Below are positions 1-9,208 of a stretch of DNA of 64,000 nt, in pieces. A program made the position numbers and the translations under genes. The notes under the pieces were generated by a model. The model was not told where the DNA came from and made no database searches. It saw only the letters and a list, made by a program, of their open reading frames with translations. Origin of the DNA: Azorhizobium caulinodans ORS 571 (GTDB lineage Bacteria; Pseudomonadota; Alphaproteobacteria; Rhizobiales; Xanthobacteraceae). Every line of letters begins with the position of its first letter. The first letter of the stretch is position 1. Where the stretch lies: the NCBI RefSeq assembly GCF_000010525.1, contig NC_009937.1, forward strand, positions 1,059,501-1,123,500, in the 5' to 3' direction.

Positions 1-2205
1 CATCCGGGCGCGATCATCACCCATCTGGAAGGCATCACCGGCGCCGGCCGCTCCGGCGAATACAACATGGTGGCGGACTGGGTGACGCCGGACAATGTGG
101 TGCATGCCGGCGTGCTGCACGTGGACGCCCTGGGCATTCCCACCTGGTACGAACTGAACATCCCCGGCGCCTTGCTGGTGTCCTCGAATTCCGCATATGG
201 CGACAAGGTGGTCGGCATCTATCTCACCCCCGGCTCCGCCACGCCCAACGGCTACATCGCCACGCTGCCCGGCATCTACAATCCAATCCGCAACACCGGC
301 ACCCTGACCTCCAGCGCCGACAATGCGGCCGCTTTGTCCGGTGCCAAGGGCGACGACATCGTCAATAGCGGCACGGTGCGGGTCTCCGGCACCGGCGGCA
401 TCGGCATGCGGGGCGAGACCTATGGCGTCCTCACGAATATGGGCACGGTCGTCGCGTCAGGCGTGGTGGGCGCGGCCGCGGAACTGCATGGCCTCTACGG
501 CACCTTGCTGAACTACGGCACTCTCCAGGCGCCCGCGGTGGCCGATGCCTTGCGCACCGGCCCTGATGCCGTCGGCACCGCGATCGTGAACTATGGTGTC
601 ATCGACGGCCGCCTCGCCGCCACCGGCGGTCTTGACAAGCGGCTGGAGAACAGCGGCTGGATCGGCGTGTCGGGAATAGGCGTGTCAATCACCAGCCTGT
701 TTGGCGGGACCTTCGTGCAGACCGCAGCGGGAACCCTTTCCCTGCGCGTCACCTCCAGCGGCACCGATACGCTGAGCATCGTCGGCGTGGCCCGGCTGGC
801 CGGCACGCTGGCGGTGCCTTTCCAGACCACGTCCCTGACCCGGAACTACACACTCTTCACTTCGACCCAGGGCTATACGGGCACGTTCACCAACTTGGTC
901 ACGTCCGGCCTGCCCAGCTTCATGGGCGCGTCGCTGGTCTATGCGCCCAACGCCGTAAGCCTCAACCTCACCTCGGGCATGGCGCAGATACAGGGCTTGA
1001 GCACCAATCAGCGCGCGGTCGGCGCCGGTCTGGACAGGGCGTTCAATGCCGGATCTGGCGTCTCCGATCCGCTCACGTCACTGTATGCCCTGAACAGCAG
1101 CCAGTTGCCTCAGGCCCTCAGCGCTCTGTCCGGCGAAGCCCTTGCCAGCGAGCAGTCCGTGCTCATCGGCGATGGTCTCTACAGTCGGCAGGCGGTTCTG
1201 GACCGGCTGCGGCAGGGCGCCTATGCGGACCGCTCGGGGGCGATGGCCGCGCTGGCCTATGGCGGCCCGACCATGTCCTATGCGGGCTCGGAGGCGTCCG
1301 CTCCCGCGACCTCCGCCGCGGCGGCGCTCGCCTATGCCGCCGGTGGTGCGCCGGTCGCGGTGCCGCCCCCGGCCGGTCCCACGCTCTGGGCACAGGGCTT
1401 CGGCTCCTGGGCGAATTATGGCGGCAACGGCAACGTCTCAGGCATCAGCGAGACGCTGGGCGGCGTCATCAGCGGCATCGATGCGACCGTCGGCAACTGG
1501 CGGGTTGGCGGTGCGCTGGGCTATACGCAGTCCAACGCCAGCCTGAACAACGTTTCCGGCTCCTCGGAGGCGGACAGCGCGACGATTGCGCTTTATGCGG
1601 GCACGAGCGCCGGCCCCTGGAACCTGCGGCTCGGGGCGAGCTACGCCTTCAGCCAGATCGACACCACCCGCACGGTCGCCTTCCCGGGCTTCATTGAGCA
1701 GGCCAAGGCCAATTACAACGGTGGGACCGGTCAGCTGTTCGCCGAGGTGGGCTACGGCTTTGCGGTGCAGGCCGTGGCGTTCGAGCCCTATGCGGGTCTT
1801 GCCTGGGTGCACCTCAACACGGACAGCTTCTCGGAGAACGGTGCCGTCAGTTCGGCTTTGAGCGGGGCGTCGTCCTCCGCAAACGTCGGCTATGGCACCC
1901 TCGGCCTTCGCGCCGCGACCAGCCTGCCGCTGTCGAACGGCATGGCGTTCGCGCCGCATGTCTCGGCCGCGTGGCAATATGCCTTTGGCGATCTCACCCC
2001 GAGCGCGCAGCTTGCTCTGGCCAGCGTTCCCGGCGCGAACTTCACCGTCCAGGGCCTTCCGCTGGCGCAGAACACCGCGCTGGTGGAAGCCGGCCTCGAC
2101 CTGAAGCTCAATGCCCAGATGCGGGTGGGGGCCTCTTATGTGGGGCAGTTCGCGGACAGCGTCACGGTGAACGCTTTCCAGGCGAACTTCACCTGGAATT
2201 TCTGA
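1..2205 (+). CDS. autotransporter, C-terminal part
   Basis: Outer-membrane autotransporter whose C-terminal beta-barrel anchors a secreted passenger. The frame is already open at base 1, so the signal peptide and most of the passenger lie outside the window; the first in-frame ATG (position 67) is probably internal. The visible passenger carries a short repeat around N-x-G-x-V/L (NTGTL, NSGTV, NMGTV, NYGTL, NYGVI, NSGWI), typical of a beta-helix. From roughly residue 441 counted from position 67 (WAQGFGSW) to the end is the autotransporter barrel, and the chain ends in the aromatic residue expected of outer-membrane proteins (FTWNF). The passenger cargo cannot be identified. A hairpin follows directly downstream. 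Confidence 0.85.
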   Translation, partial: HPGAIITHLEGITGAGRSGEYNMVADWVTPDNVVHAGVLHVDALGIPTWYELNIPGALLVSSNSAYGDKVVGIYLTPGSATPNGYIATLPGIYNPIRNTGTLTSSADNAAALSGAKGDDIVNSGTVRVSGTGGIGMRGETYGVLTNMGTVVASGVVGAAAELHGLYGTLLNYGTLQAPAVADALRTGPDAVGTAIVNYGVIDGRLAATGGLDKRLENSGWIGVSGIGVSITSLFGGTFVQTAAGTLSLRVTSSGTDTLSIVGVARLAGTLAVPFQTTSLTRNYTLFTSTQGYTGTFTNLVTSGLPSFMGASLVYAPNAVSLNLTSGMAQIQGLSTNQRAVGAGLDRAFNAGSGVSDPLTSLYALNSSQLPQALSALSGEALASEQSVLIGDGLYSRQAVLDRLRQGAYADRSGAMAALAYGGPTMSYAGSEASAPATSAAAALAYAAGGAPVAVPPPAGPTLWAQGFGSWANYGGNGNVSGISETLGGVISGIDATVGNWRVGGALGYTQSNASLNNVSGSSEADSATIALYAGTSAGPWNLRLGASYAFSQIDTTRTVAFPGFIEQAKANYNGGTGQLFAEVGYGFAVQAVAFEPYAGLAWVHLNTDSFSENGAVSSALSGASSSANVGYGTLGLRAATSLPLSNGMAFAPHVSAAWQYAFGDLTPSAQLALASVPGANFTVQGLPLAQNTALVEAGLDLKLNAQMRVGASYVGQFADSVTVNAFQANFTWNF

Positions 2206-2250
2206 CCGGTACCCGCACTCCGCTCCGCCCCTTCACGGGGACGTGCGACG

Positions 2251-2281
2251 ACGCCACCGCATGCTCGTGCGGTGGCGTTTG
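2251..2281 (+). terminator. hairpin terminator after the autotransporter
   Basis: An 11-bp perfect stem (2251-2261 pairing with 2268-2278, arms acgccaccgca / tgcggtggcgt) with a 6-nt loop, followed by a short T run. It lies between the convergent autotransporter and the gene ending at 2293, and could serve either strand. Confidence 0.6.
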
Positions 2282-2292
2282 TGCTTCGAGGG

Positions 2293-3441
2293 TCAGCGGG
2301 TGAGGGGACGCGTGGTTGTGGCGCGGGCACCGCTGGCGAGGACTTCCACGTCCTTGTCCTTGCCCAGTTCCACCTTGAAGTCGCGGCTCACCACGCGCCC
2401 GTCATTGCGGGCGATGGCCACATACTCCCCTTCCGTGAGCACCACCGTCGGGAAGGCGCCGATGGATTCCTTGATGGTGTCGCCGCCGGGCGTGATGACC
2501 GACCATTGCGTGTCCGCCAGCGCCTCGCCGCCGGCTTCCTTCACCAGCTTGAGCGTGATCTGCGCCGCGCGGTGGTGAACCATGGCATCGGTGAGCTTGC
2601 CTGCCTGCACGGTCACGTCCGCGCGCACCACGGCGTTGGCATCTCCATAGGTGGAGACCACGTGATAGGTGCCCTCGGGCAGCAGCACCACCTCGTTGGG
2701 CAAAGCGCCGCGATAGAGCGGCTGGCTCGAGGTGCGACCCTGGAGGAACGAGCCCTCATAGATGTCGAAGGACACCTTGGAATTGGTGATGGCCTTGTTG
2801 TCCACGTCGGCCTGGAGCCGAAGTCCCCCGGCGGGCAGGATGAAGGCTTCGCGACGGGACGTTGCACCGAGAACCACCCGCTGGGCCTGCGTCGCATAGC
2901 CGTACGTGAGGTGGACGATGTAGCCGCCGGGGGAGAGGAAGAAGACCGGGGTCGCCTCCGTGCTCTCCGCCACCAGAGGGAAGGCGCCGGAGGCTTCCGG
3001 CGTGTCGGCGAAGACGCGCCACATGACGGCGCGCGGAACCGTCGCCCCGTCGGCGCCGAAGCGGGCGAAGACGCCCAGCGTCACCTTGCCGGCCGGGGCC
3101 TGCGGCAGGATGGCGTGCGGCTCGCGGGACGGGGCAGCGACGGCATTGCGGCTGCCGCCGCCCTGCTGCGCCGGGGCCGGGCCGGGGCCGGAGAAGCTGC
3201 CCGTGGGTGGTGCCGTGGCGCCCACGAAGGGCAGGGCGCCGCCCGGCGGTGGTCCCCCTTGCGGGGCCGGCCCGATAGGCATGGGAGCGGACAGGCCGGG
3301 GCCGCCGATATTGCCGGGCGGGCGCGGCAGGTCCTGCGCGCGGGCCAGCACCGGCGCAGCCATCAAAGCCGCCAGCGCGAGGGCGAGGCGTGCGAAGTGG
3401 CGCAAACGGTCGGTGAGCGACGCGGGAGACGGGCGGAGCAT
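2293..3441 (-). CDS. secreted protein of unknown function, beta-domain repeats
   Basis: Predicted exported protein of 382 residues; I do not recognise a characterised family. It starts with a basic stretch and a hydrophobic segment ending in VLARAQ, which looks like a signal peptide. Residues of about 35-110 are rich in proline, glycine and alanine. The rest contains repeated segments with the pattern of small beta-sandwich domains (for example LPEGTYHVVSTYGDA and LTEGEYVAIARNDG), resembling carboxypeptidase-regulatory-like repeats. It is divergent from the nitroreductase. A periplasmic or envelope binding/structural role is an inference from composition only. Confidence 0.6.
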   Translation of the reverse strand: MLRPSPASLTDRLRHFARLALALAALMAAPVLARAQDLPRPPGNIGGPGLSAPMPIGPAPQGGPPPGGALPFVGATAPPTGSFSGPGPAPAQQGGGSRNAVAAPSREPHAILPQAPAGKVTLGVFARFGADGATVPRAVMWRVFADTPEASGAFPLVAESTEATPVFFLSPGGYIVHLTYGYATQAQRVVLGATSRREAFILPAGGLRLQADVDNKAITNSKVSFDIYEGSFLQGRTSSQPLYRGALPNEVVLLPEGTYHVVSTYGDANAVVRADVTVQAGKLTDAMVHHRAAQITLKLVKEAGGEALADTQWSVITPGGDTIKESIGAFPTVVLTEGEYVAIARNDGRVVSRDFKVELGKDKDVEVLASGARATTTRPLTR

Positions 3442-3645
3442 TCCGCTCAGGTGCCCCGAAATCCCGGCGCTTTCAAGTCATGTTCCGTCACGTGGGGGCG
3501 AGGCCGGCTGCTTCCGGTGCCGCGCGCCGCTGTGATAAAGCTCAAGCCCAGCCCGCCGTCCGGCGGATCCTCCCGCATCGCTCCTCCGGGGCGTGACCCA
3601 TGGCGACCCGATGCCGCGTCGGGCGCTTGCACACAGGGCTTTGCC

Positions 3646-4209
3646 ATGCCTGACGCGCTCGATCTCCTGCGCACCCGCCGCTCCTCCCGCATTGTGGACC
3701 TGACCGGGCCGGCGCCCAAGCCGGAGGAACTGGATACCATCCTCTCCATCGCCGCCCGCGTGCCGGACCATGGCAAGCTCGCGCCCTGGCGCTTCATCGT
3801 GTTCGAGGGCGAGGGACGCCTGCGGGCCGGCGAAGCCCTGGCCAAGGTGTTCGCCGAACTCAATCCGGACGCGACCGAGAAGCGGCTTGAGGATGAGAAG
3901 GGGCGCTTTGCCCGGGTGCCTCTGGTGGTGGCCGTGGTCTCCAGCGCCCAGCCGCACGTAAAGATCCCCGAATGGGAGCAGCTGCTTTCGTCCGCCGCGG
4001 CGGCGCAAAACCTGCTGCTGGCGACGCTTGCGCTCGGCTACGGCGCCACCTGGATCACCGAATGGCCGACCTATGAGCCGAAGGCCCGCGCGGCGCTCGG
4101 CCTTGCCGAGCACGAGCGGATCACCGGCTTCATCTATATCGGCACGCCCACGCAGGCGCTGGAAGACCGCCCCCGTCCCGCCCTCTCCGAGGTGGTGACA
4201 CGCTTCTGA
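3646..4209 (+). CDS. nitroreductase family protein (YdjA-like)
   Basis: FMN-dependent NAD(P)H oxidoreductase of 187 residues. The N-terminal LLRTRRSSR is the nitroreductase FMN-phosphate-binding segment, ARVPDHGKLAPWRF is the motif seen in the single-domain YdjA/TdsD-like branch, and GYGATWITEW is the central conserved region. The start is the ATG at 3646; the open frame continues far upstream, but that part is antisense to the secreted protein gene and is not protein-like. The natural substrate is unknown. Confidence 0.85.
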   Translation: MPDALDLLRTRRSSRIVDLTGPAPKPEELDTILSIAARVPDHGKLAPWRFIVFEGEGRLRAGEALAKVFAELNPDATEKRLEDEKGRFARVPLVVAVVSSAQPHVKIPEWEQLLSSAAAAQNLLLATLALGYGATWITEWPTYEPKARAALGLAEHERITGFIYIGTPTQALEDRPRPALSEVVTRF

Positions 4210-4226
4210 TCCGGCTCCGGCCGGCC

Positions 4227-5333
4227 TCACTTCATGTCGAGGCCGGCCGGGCTGCCAAGGCAGGTGATGGCCCGCTCCACCGGCGCATAGATGACGATGT
4301 CCGGCTTGAAGCGGTCGATGACGCTCCATTCGAAGCGGCAGTTGCGGTGGTGGGTCCAGCCGAAGGCGCTGGCATTGCGGGCCAGCAGCCCGGGCCAGAA
4401 GCTCTGAGAGAAGGAATCCCCGATCACCAGAATGCGCGGGCCGGCGTGCCCGGTCTCATAGGCATAGCCCTCGAAGGGATCGTTGCCACGGGTGGCCGGC
4501 ATTAGGCCTGGCAGGGGCTTCAGATTTGCCGGCTGCACCATCGGGCCCTTCGGTGGGTAATCGAGGTCGCCCGTCTCGCTGGTTTCCCCGAGATACCGGG
4601 CGAGGTCGCCGGTTGCCGTGGGCGTCAACGGCCCGAGCGCCTCGCTCTCGGGCACCTGCAACTCGGGCCGGCCGGCGGCACGCATGGCGGCGTTGAAGCC
4701 GAGGACGGCGCCGCGATTGTTCCAGTGCGTATCGGTCCGCCGGTAGACGGGCCCTTCCTCCCGGGCGGCGGTCAGTTCCGGCCGCAGGTCCGCGAAGGCG
4801 GTGCCGCGCGCCGGCAGGGTGGCGGCCACGCTGTCGTATTCGGTCGGACGCTTCTGCTCGGTCTGTGCCCAGGCGGGCAGGAGGTCGGGCATCACGCTCT
4901 GGCCGTTTGGCGGAACAACCATGGCGAAGGTGATGCCGCGCGCCTTCAGCACATCCCGCATGCGGTCCGTGACGCGGACCAGACGCTCCACCTGATCCGT
5001 GCGGAAGATGCGGCCGAGCGACTGGTCCAGCGCCTTCTCGCCCGTATAGAAGATCTGCCCCTTCTGGCCGATCAGCACCGGCCGCTCGCGGGTGGACTTC
5101 ATGAACTTGCTGTAGGCCGCATGGGCCCCCATGAAGAGGCCGCGGAAGCCGTAATTGTTGTTGATGTAGGGGTCGAGCCGCTCGGTCGCCTGGATCCACC
5201 AGGCCGGCGGCACCGTCTGCACCGTGCGGATCGGCGCCTTCAGGTCCGGCATTACGAGGCCGAGGGTCGGCAGCAGGAGCAGGCCGATAAAGGCGAAACA
5301 CCACCAGCGGCGATAGGCGAACAGCAGCGGCAT
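4227..5333 (-). CDS. AlgX/AlgJ-like SGNH O-acetyltransferase component
   Basis: Membrane-anchored periplasmic protein of 368 residues related to AlgJ/AlgX, which transfer acetyl groups to exopolysaccharide. An N-terminal transmembrane segment (FAFIGLLLLPTLGLV) is followed by the periplasmic domain. The SGNH nucleophile motif appears as VIGDSFSQSF and the second catalytic block as RRTDTHWNNRG (D-x-H). The start chosen is the ATG 2 bp after the stop of the MBOAT gene; the longer frame would overlap that gene. The pair is almost certainly one operon. The acetylated polymer is not identifiable. Confidence 0.8.
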   Translation of the reverse strand: MPLLFAYRRWWCFAFIGLLLLPTLGLVMPDLKAPIRTVQTVPPAWWIQATERLDPYINNNYGFRGLFMGAHAAYSKFMKSTRERPVLIGQKGQIFYTGEKALDQSLGRIFRTDQVERLVRVTDRMRDVLKARGITFAMVVPPNGQSVMPDLLPAWAQTEQKRPTEYDSVAATLPARGTAFADLRPELTAAREEGPVYRRTDTHWNNRGAVLGFNAAMRAAGRPELQVPESEALGPLTPTATGDLARYLGETSETGDLDYPPKGPMVQPANLKPLPGLMPATRGNDPFEGYAYETGHAGPRILVIGDSFSQSFWPGLLARNASAFGWTHHRNCRFEWSVIDRFKPDIVIYAPVERAITCLGSPAGLDMK

Positions 5334-5335
5334 CG

Positions 5336-6751
5336 TCAGAACCGGAAATAGAGGAACGGACTGTAGGCCGCAGCGCCCACGGTGATGACACACAAGATGA
5401 AGAGCGCCAGCGCGGCGATGCTGTCGCCGAGCGCATAGGCCTTCAGGCGGCCGGGATGGGCGGCAAGGCCGCGGGGCGGCCGCGGCAGGCCGAACATGGC
5501 GAGCGGCCAGCCGAGGATCATCATCGCGATGGTGAGCGGCTGGAGCGCCTGCAGCAGTCCGGTTGTTGGCGCCTCGAAGCCGTTCAGCCCGGCGAGGCCC
5601 GCGAACATGTCCGCGGCATTGGCAAGATCATTGGCGCGGAACCACACCCAGCCGGTGAGCACCACCAGCAGCGTATAGGCGTGGGCGATCACCACCGGCG
5701 CCCGCTTCAGCCAGCGGCCGAAGGCGGTGCGCTCCAGCACCAGGAAGGCGCCGTGGTGGGCGCCCCAGATGACGAAGGTCCAGCTCGCGCCGTGCCAGAG
5801 GCCGCAGAGCAGGAAGACGGTCCAGAGGTTCAGCGCCGTGTGCAGATGGCCGCGCCGGTTGCCGCCAAGCGGGATGTACACATAGTCGCGGAACCAGCTC
5901 GACAGGCTCATGTGCCAGCGCCGCCAGAAATCGGTGATCGACTGCGAGCCATAGGGCGTGCGGAAGTTGCGCGGGAACTTCAGCCCCATGGCGAGCGCGA
6001 GGCCAATGGCCATGTTCGAATAGCCGCCGAAGTCGAAATAGATCTGGAGCGCATAGGCGAGCACGCCGAGCCATGCGGCGATGAAGCCGGGCTGGCTCGT
6101 CTGGTCGAAGACCACGGAGGCAAGGGGCGCCACCTCGTCGGCGATGAGCACCTTCCAGGACAGGCCGATCACAAAGATGCGCAGGCCGGCGGAGACGCGG
6201 CCGATGGTGGTGCGCCGGTCGTGGATACGGCGGGAGATGGTGGAATAGCGGACGATCGGACCCGCGACCAGCTGCGGGAACATGGTGATGTAGATGACGA
6301 TCTCCTCCAGCCGCCCGTTCGCACGCACACGGCCGCGATAGACGTCCACGAGGTAGGAGATGGCGTGGAAGGTGAAGAAGGAGATGCCGAGCGGCAGCGG
6401 CAGGTGCACCACCGGCAGGGCCAGGGCTTCCGGCAGCAGCAGGTTGATGTTCTCGGCGAGGAAGCCGGAATATTTGAAGACGATGAGGCCGGCGAGATTG
6501 AGCGCCACCGCGAGCGAGAGCATGCGCAGCCGGTGGCGCGGCGTGCCCCGGCCGATGGCCATGGCCATCGCATAGTTCATGAGGATGGAAACCGCGAGCA
6601 CCGCCACATTGGCGAAGCCGCCCCAGCCGTAGAACACCAGCGAGAAGGCCAGAAGGACGAAGTTCTTCGCCCGGACGCCCGGCACCGCGAAATAGCAGAT
6701 CAGGAAGGCGGGGAGGAAATAGTAGAGGAACGTGACCGACGAGAAGATCAT
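5336..6751 (-). CDS. MBOAT family membrane O-acyltransferase (AlgI-like)
   Basis: Integral membrane protein of 471 residues with about ten or more hydrophobic segments. It has the MBOAT hallmarks: SITDFWRRWHMSLSSWFRD, then YIPLGGNRRG, then LLCGLWHGASW with the catalytic histidine. In alginate and related systems AlgI moves acetyl groups across the inner membrane to a periplasmic SGNH transferase, and the next gene, 2 bp downstream, is such a protein. No polysaccharide polymerase or export genes are nearby, so the acceptor may be peptidoglycan, a capsule made elsewhere, or another envelope polymer. Confidence 0.9.
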   Translation of the reverse strand: MIFSSVTFLYYFLPAFLICYFAVPGVRAKNFVLLAFSLVFYGWGGFANVAVLAVSILMNYAMAMAIGRGTPRHRLRMLSLAVALNLAGLIVFKYSGFLAENINLLLPEALALPVVHLPLPLGISFFTFHAISYLVDVYRGRVRANGRLEEIVIYITMFPQLVAGPIVRYSTISRRIHDRRTTIGRVSAGLRIFVIGLSWKVLIADEVAPLASVVFDQTSQPGFIAAWLGVLAYALQIYFDFGGYSNMAIGLALAMGLKFPRNFRTPYGSQSITDFWRRWHMSLSSWFRDYVYIPLGGNRRGHLHTALNLWTVFLLCGLWHGASWTFVIWGAHHGAFLVLERTAFGRWLKRAPVVIAHAYTLLVVLTGWVWFRANDLANAADMFAGLAGLNGFEAPTTGLLQALQPLTIAMMILGWPLAMFGLPRPPRGLAAHPGRLKAYALGDSIAALALFILCVITVGAAAYSPFLYFRF

Positions 6752-6772
6752 TCGGAGGGACTCGGCATACGC

Positions 6773-7555
6773 CTAATAGATGAACTGTTCGCGCAGGATG
6801 CGTTCGTCCAGCCCATGATCGGGGTCGAACAGCATGTCCATGGATGAGGTCTTGTCGAGGCGCGCGGTGACCTCGATGATGTCACGCACTTCCTTGTGAT
6901 CAGCCACCGCGCTCACCGGCCGCTTGTCGGCTTCCAGGATCTCGATCTGGATGGTGGCCCGGTCGGGCACCAGCGCCCCGCGCCAGCGGCGGGGCCGGAA
7001 GGGGGAAATGGGAGTGAGCGCCAGTAGCGCCGCCCCCAGCGGCAGGATGGGGCCGTGGGCGGAGAGGTTGTAGGCGGTGGAGCCGGCGGGGGTCGCCACC
7101 AGCACGCCGTCGCAGATGAGTTCCTCCAGCCGCACCTTGCCGTCGATGGAGATGCGCAGCTTGGCGGCCTGATACGTCTGGCGCAGCAGCGACACCTCGT
7201 TGATGGCCGGGGCGCTGTAGCGCACGCCGGCCGCATCCACGGCCTCCATCATCAGCGGATGGATCACCACATGGGTGGCATTGGCGAGGCGGGCACGCAG
7301 GTCGTCCTCGCGATACGTGTTCATGAGGAAGCCGACGGAGCCACGATGCATGCCATAGATGGGCACGCCCTTGTCGCGAAAGTGATGCAGGGTCTGGAGC
7401 ATCAGGCCGTCGCCGCCGAGAGCGACGATCACGTCCGCCGCGTCTTCGCTCACGTCGCCATAGCGCTGGATGAGCCGCGCGCGCGCGGCCTCGGCCTCGG
7501 GCGTGCCGCTAGCCATGAAGGCGATGCGCTCGAAGCGCCGTGGGCTGTCATTCAT
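6773..7555 (-). CDS. nadK: NAD kinase
   Basis: Phosphorylates NAD to NADP in the cytoplasm. The 260-residue protein, counted from the ATG at 7555, has the signature GGDG ([10 protein letters not shown], residues about 47-50), the GSVGFLMN segment, the NE motif ([10 protein letters not shown]) and the glycine-rich [12 protein letters not shown] loop. An upstream extension to 7636 is open but lacks conservation. It ends 21 bp from the MBOAT start and reads in the same direction, so it could share a transcript with the O-acetylation pair. Confidence 0.92.
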   Translation of the reverse strand: MNDSPRRFERIAFMASGTPEAEAARARLIQRYGDVSEDAADVIVALGGDGLMLQTLHHFRDKGVPIYGMHRGSVGFLMNTYREDDLRARLANATHVVIHPLMMEAVDAAGVRYSAPAINEVSLLRQTYQAAKLRISIDGKVRLEELICDGVLVATPAGSTAYNLSAHGPILPLGAALLALTPISPFRPRRWRGALVPDRATIQIEILEADKRPVSAVADHKEVRDIIEVTARLDKTSSMDMLFDPDHGLDERILREQFIY

Positions 7556-7788
7556 TCCGGACAGTTGCCTCAGCTGCCACTCGGGGGAGGCGGCGCATAT
7601 GGATACGCGGTCGCGCGCCGTCCCCGGTTCCCACACCGCTCAGCGGCAGACGGAGTTTCCGTCTATCCGCCACCAGCCGCCTTGTCGAGGCGGCGGGCCG
7701 CCGCCATCGCCAGGTGGCGCCGTTCGCACGGGGGCTGTTGCAACCGGGGCACGGCGCCTTACACACGGTCAATCACGGGAGAGCCGGT

Positions 7789-8103
7789 ATGAGCATGCGT
7801 CTCGTTTACGCCACCTATCCGAGCCTGACGCTGGCGGAGGCTGCCGCGCGGCGTATCGTCGAGGCCGGGCTGGCCGCCTGCGGCAACATCCTGCCCTCCA
7901 TGGTCTCCATCTACCGCTGGGAGGGCCAGCTGGAGCGGGCGGAGGAGGTGGTGCTGCTGCTGAAGACCACCAAGGAGCGCGCCGCCGAGGTGGTGGAGGC
8001 GGTGCGGGCCGATCACCCTTACGAGGTGCCGGCGGTTTTCGTGCTGCCGGTGGAAGACGGCAGCACGGCCTTTCTCGGCTGGATCGCCTCGGAGACGTTC
8101 TGA
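7789..8103 (+). CDS. cutA: divalent-cation tolerance protein CutA
   Basis: Small trimeric cytoplasmic protein of 104 residues. Diagnostic segments are GLAACGNILP, SIYRWEGQLERAEEV, LLLKTT and HPYEVPAVFVLPV, which follow the CutA family end to end. A purine-rich ribosome site (gggagag) precedes the ATG at 7789. CutA has been linked to copper tolerance, but its biochemical role is not settled. It is divergent from nadK across about 230 bp and convergent with the MBL-fold gene. Confidence 0.92.
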   Translation: MSMRLVYATYPSLTLAEAAARRIVEAGLAACGNILPSMVSIYRWEGQLERAEEVVLLLKTTKERAAEVVEAVRADHPYEVPAVFVLPVEDGSTAFLGWIASETF

Positions 8104-8133
8104 GGGCGCGGGAACGTCGTCAGCGCCCGGCCC

Positions 8134-9018
8134 TCAGAGGGAGACCCACGGCACCGGGTGGAAGCGGAAGCCGTCGTGGTGGGCTTCCAGATGGGCGGCA
8201 CTCGGGAAGGGATAGTGGAAGCCGGCCACCAGAAGGCGCTCGGCGGCGGCGCGGCCCAGCCAGTGACGGCGGTTCTTCTCGGCCAGCTCCGGATCGATGT
8301 CGAAGGCCGCATGCCAGCCGGGATTGCGAACGAACAGATAGGGCGTGTTCGTCAGGTCCGACTGGATGAAGAGCTGCGCGCCTTCCGAATCCAGCATGAA
8401 GGAGGTGTGCCCCGGCGTGTGTCCGGGCGTGCCGATGGTGGTGAGGCCGGGAAGGATCTCCTGGTCCCATGCATATTCGCTCACATGGGCTGCGACGACG
8501 TCCAGCACGCGCTGGGCATTGGCGAAGGCGGGCTTGAGATTGTCCGGCGCGCCGGCGGCATTGGCCGGGTTGAGCCAGAAGTCGCGCTCCCGCGCGGGCA
8601 CCAGCACCTTGGCATTCGGGAAGGCCGGCGAGCCGTCGGGGGCGACAAGGCCATTGATGTGGTCGAGGTGGAAATGGGAGATCACCACCGTGTCGATGGT
8701 GGCGGCGCCCACCCCGATGGCTTCCAGATTGTGATGCAGACGCCCCACCGTGGAAGGCTCCGCCTGCGGGCCGAAGCCGGTGTCGATCAGCACCCGGCGG
8801 CCGGCGATCTCCAGCAGCAGCGGATTGAAATAGATGGTCAGATGGTCTTCCGGCAGGAAGGCCGCGCGCAGGGCGGCCTGCACCGCCTCCAGCGGCTGGT
8901 TGCGCACGAAGCCTTCGGCGAGCGGAAAGGACCGTGTGCCGTCCGGAATGGCGGTCACGGTGACGGCACCCACCTTGTAGCGGAAGGCGGCGGGCGGAAG
9001 CGGAGGCAGGGCGCGCAT
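8134..9018 (-). CDS. MBL-fold metallo-hydrolase (lactonase-like)
   Basis: Metallo-beta-lactamase-fold hydrolase of 294 residues. The two-metal site motif is HFHLDH (in VVISHFHLDHINGL); further ligands are in GTPGHTPGHTSFML, the late aspartate in IQSDLTN and the final histidine in VAGFHYPF. The overall pattern resembles AHL-lactonase/AttM-like enzymes, but the substrate cannot be set from motifs. There is no clear classical signal peptide; the N-terminus is proline/alanine-rich. It is convergent with cutA, and the aapJ terminator separates it from its upstream neighbour. Confidence 0.8.
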   Translation of the reverse strand: MRALPPLPPAAFRYKVGAVTVTAIPDGTRSFPLAEGFVRNQPLEAVQAALRAAFLPEDHLTIYFNPLLLEIAGRRVLIDTGFGPQAEPSTVGRLHHNLEAIGVGAATIDTVVISHFHLDHINGLVAPDGSPAFPNAKVLVPARERDFWLNPANAAGAPDNLKPAFANAQRVLDVVAAHVSEYAWDQEILPGLTTIGTPGHTPGHTSFMLDSEGAQLFIQSDLTNTPYLFVRNPGWHAAFDIDPELAEKNRRHWLGRAAAERLLVAGFHYPFPSAAHLEAHHDGFRFHPVPWVSL

Positions 9019-9157
9019 GAAGCTGTTTCCGTATCCGGGCAGCGGAGGGGCTGCCGTTGGGTCACGCGGTCGTGAGCGGCCGCAGTGCTGGGGCGTTTAG
9101 GGGAAAGCGTTGCATTGCGGTGTCACAGACCCGTGAGCTGAGCCGTGACGCCAGCAA

Positions 9158-9188
9158 AAAGGGCCGCTTCCGGAAGGAAACGGCCCTT
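9158..9188 (-). terminator. rho-independent terminator of the aapJ-like gene
   Basis: Read on the minus strand, a GC-rich stem (arms aaagggccg / cggcccttt extended by a pyrimidine/purine stretch) ends in a run of T. It begins about 20 bp after the stop of the binding-protein gene. Confidence 0.75.
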
Positions 9189-9208
9189 TGTCCCGCGTGC
9201 GTCGTGCC

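Noticed and set aside
2272-3645. Long plus-strand frame leading into the nitroreductase
   Set aside because: It is antisense to the secreted protein gene; the translation is low-complexity and the nitroreductase homology begins only at 3646.
5456-6847. Plus-strand frame of about 460 codons
   Set aside because: Antisense to the MBOAT gene; charged low-complexity translation with no domain.
8101-8136. Nested inverted repeat between cutA and the MBL-fold gene as a terminator
   Set aside because: Stem is imperfect and no T tract follows on either strand.
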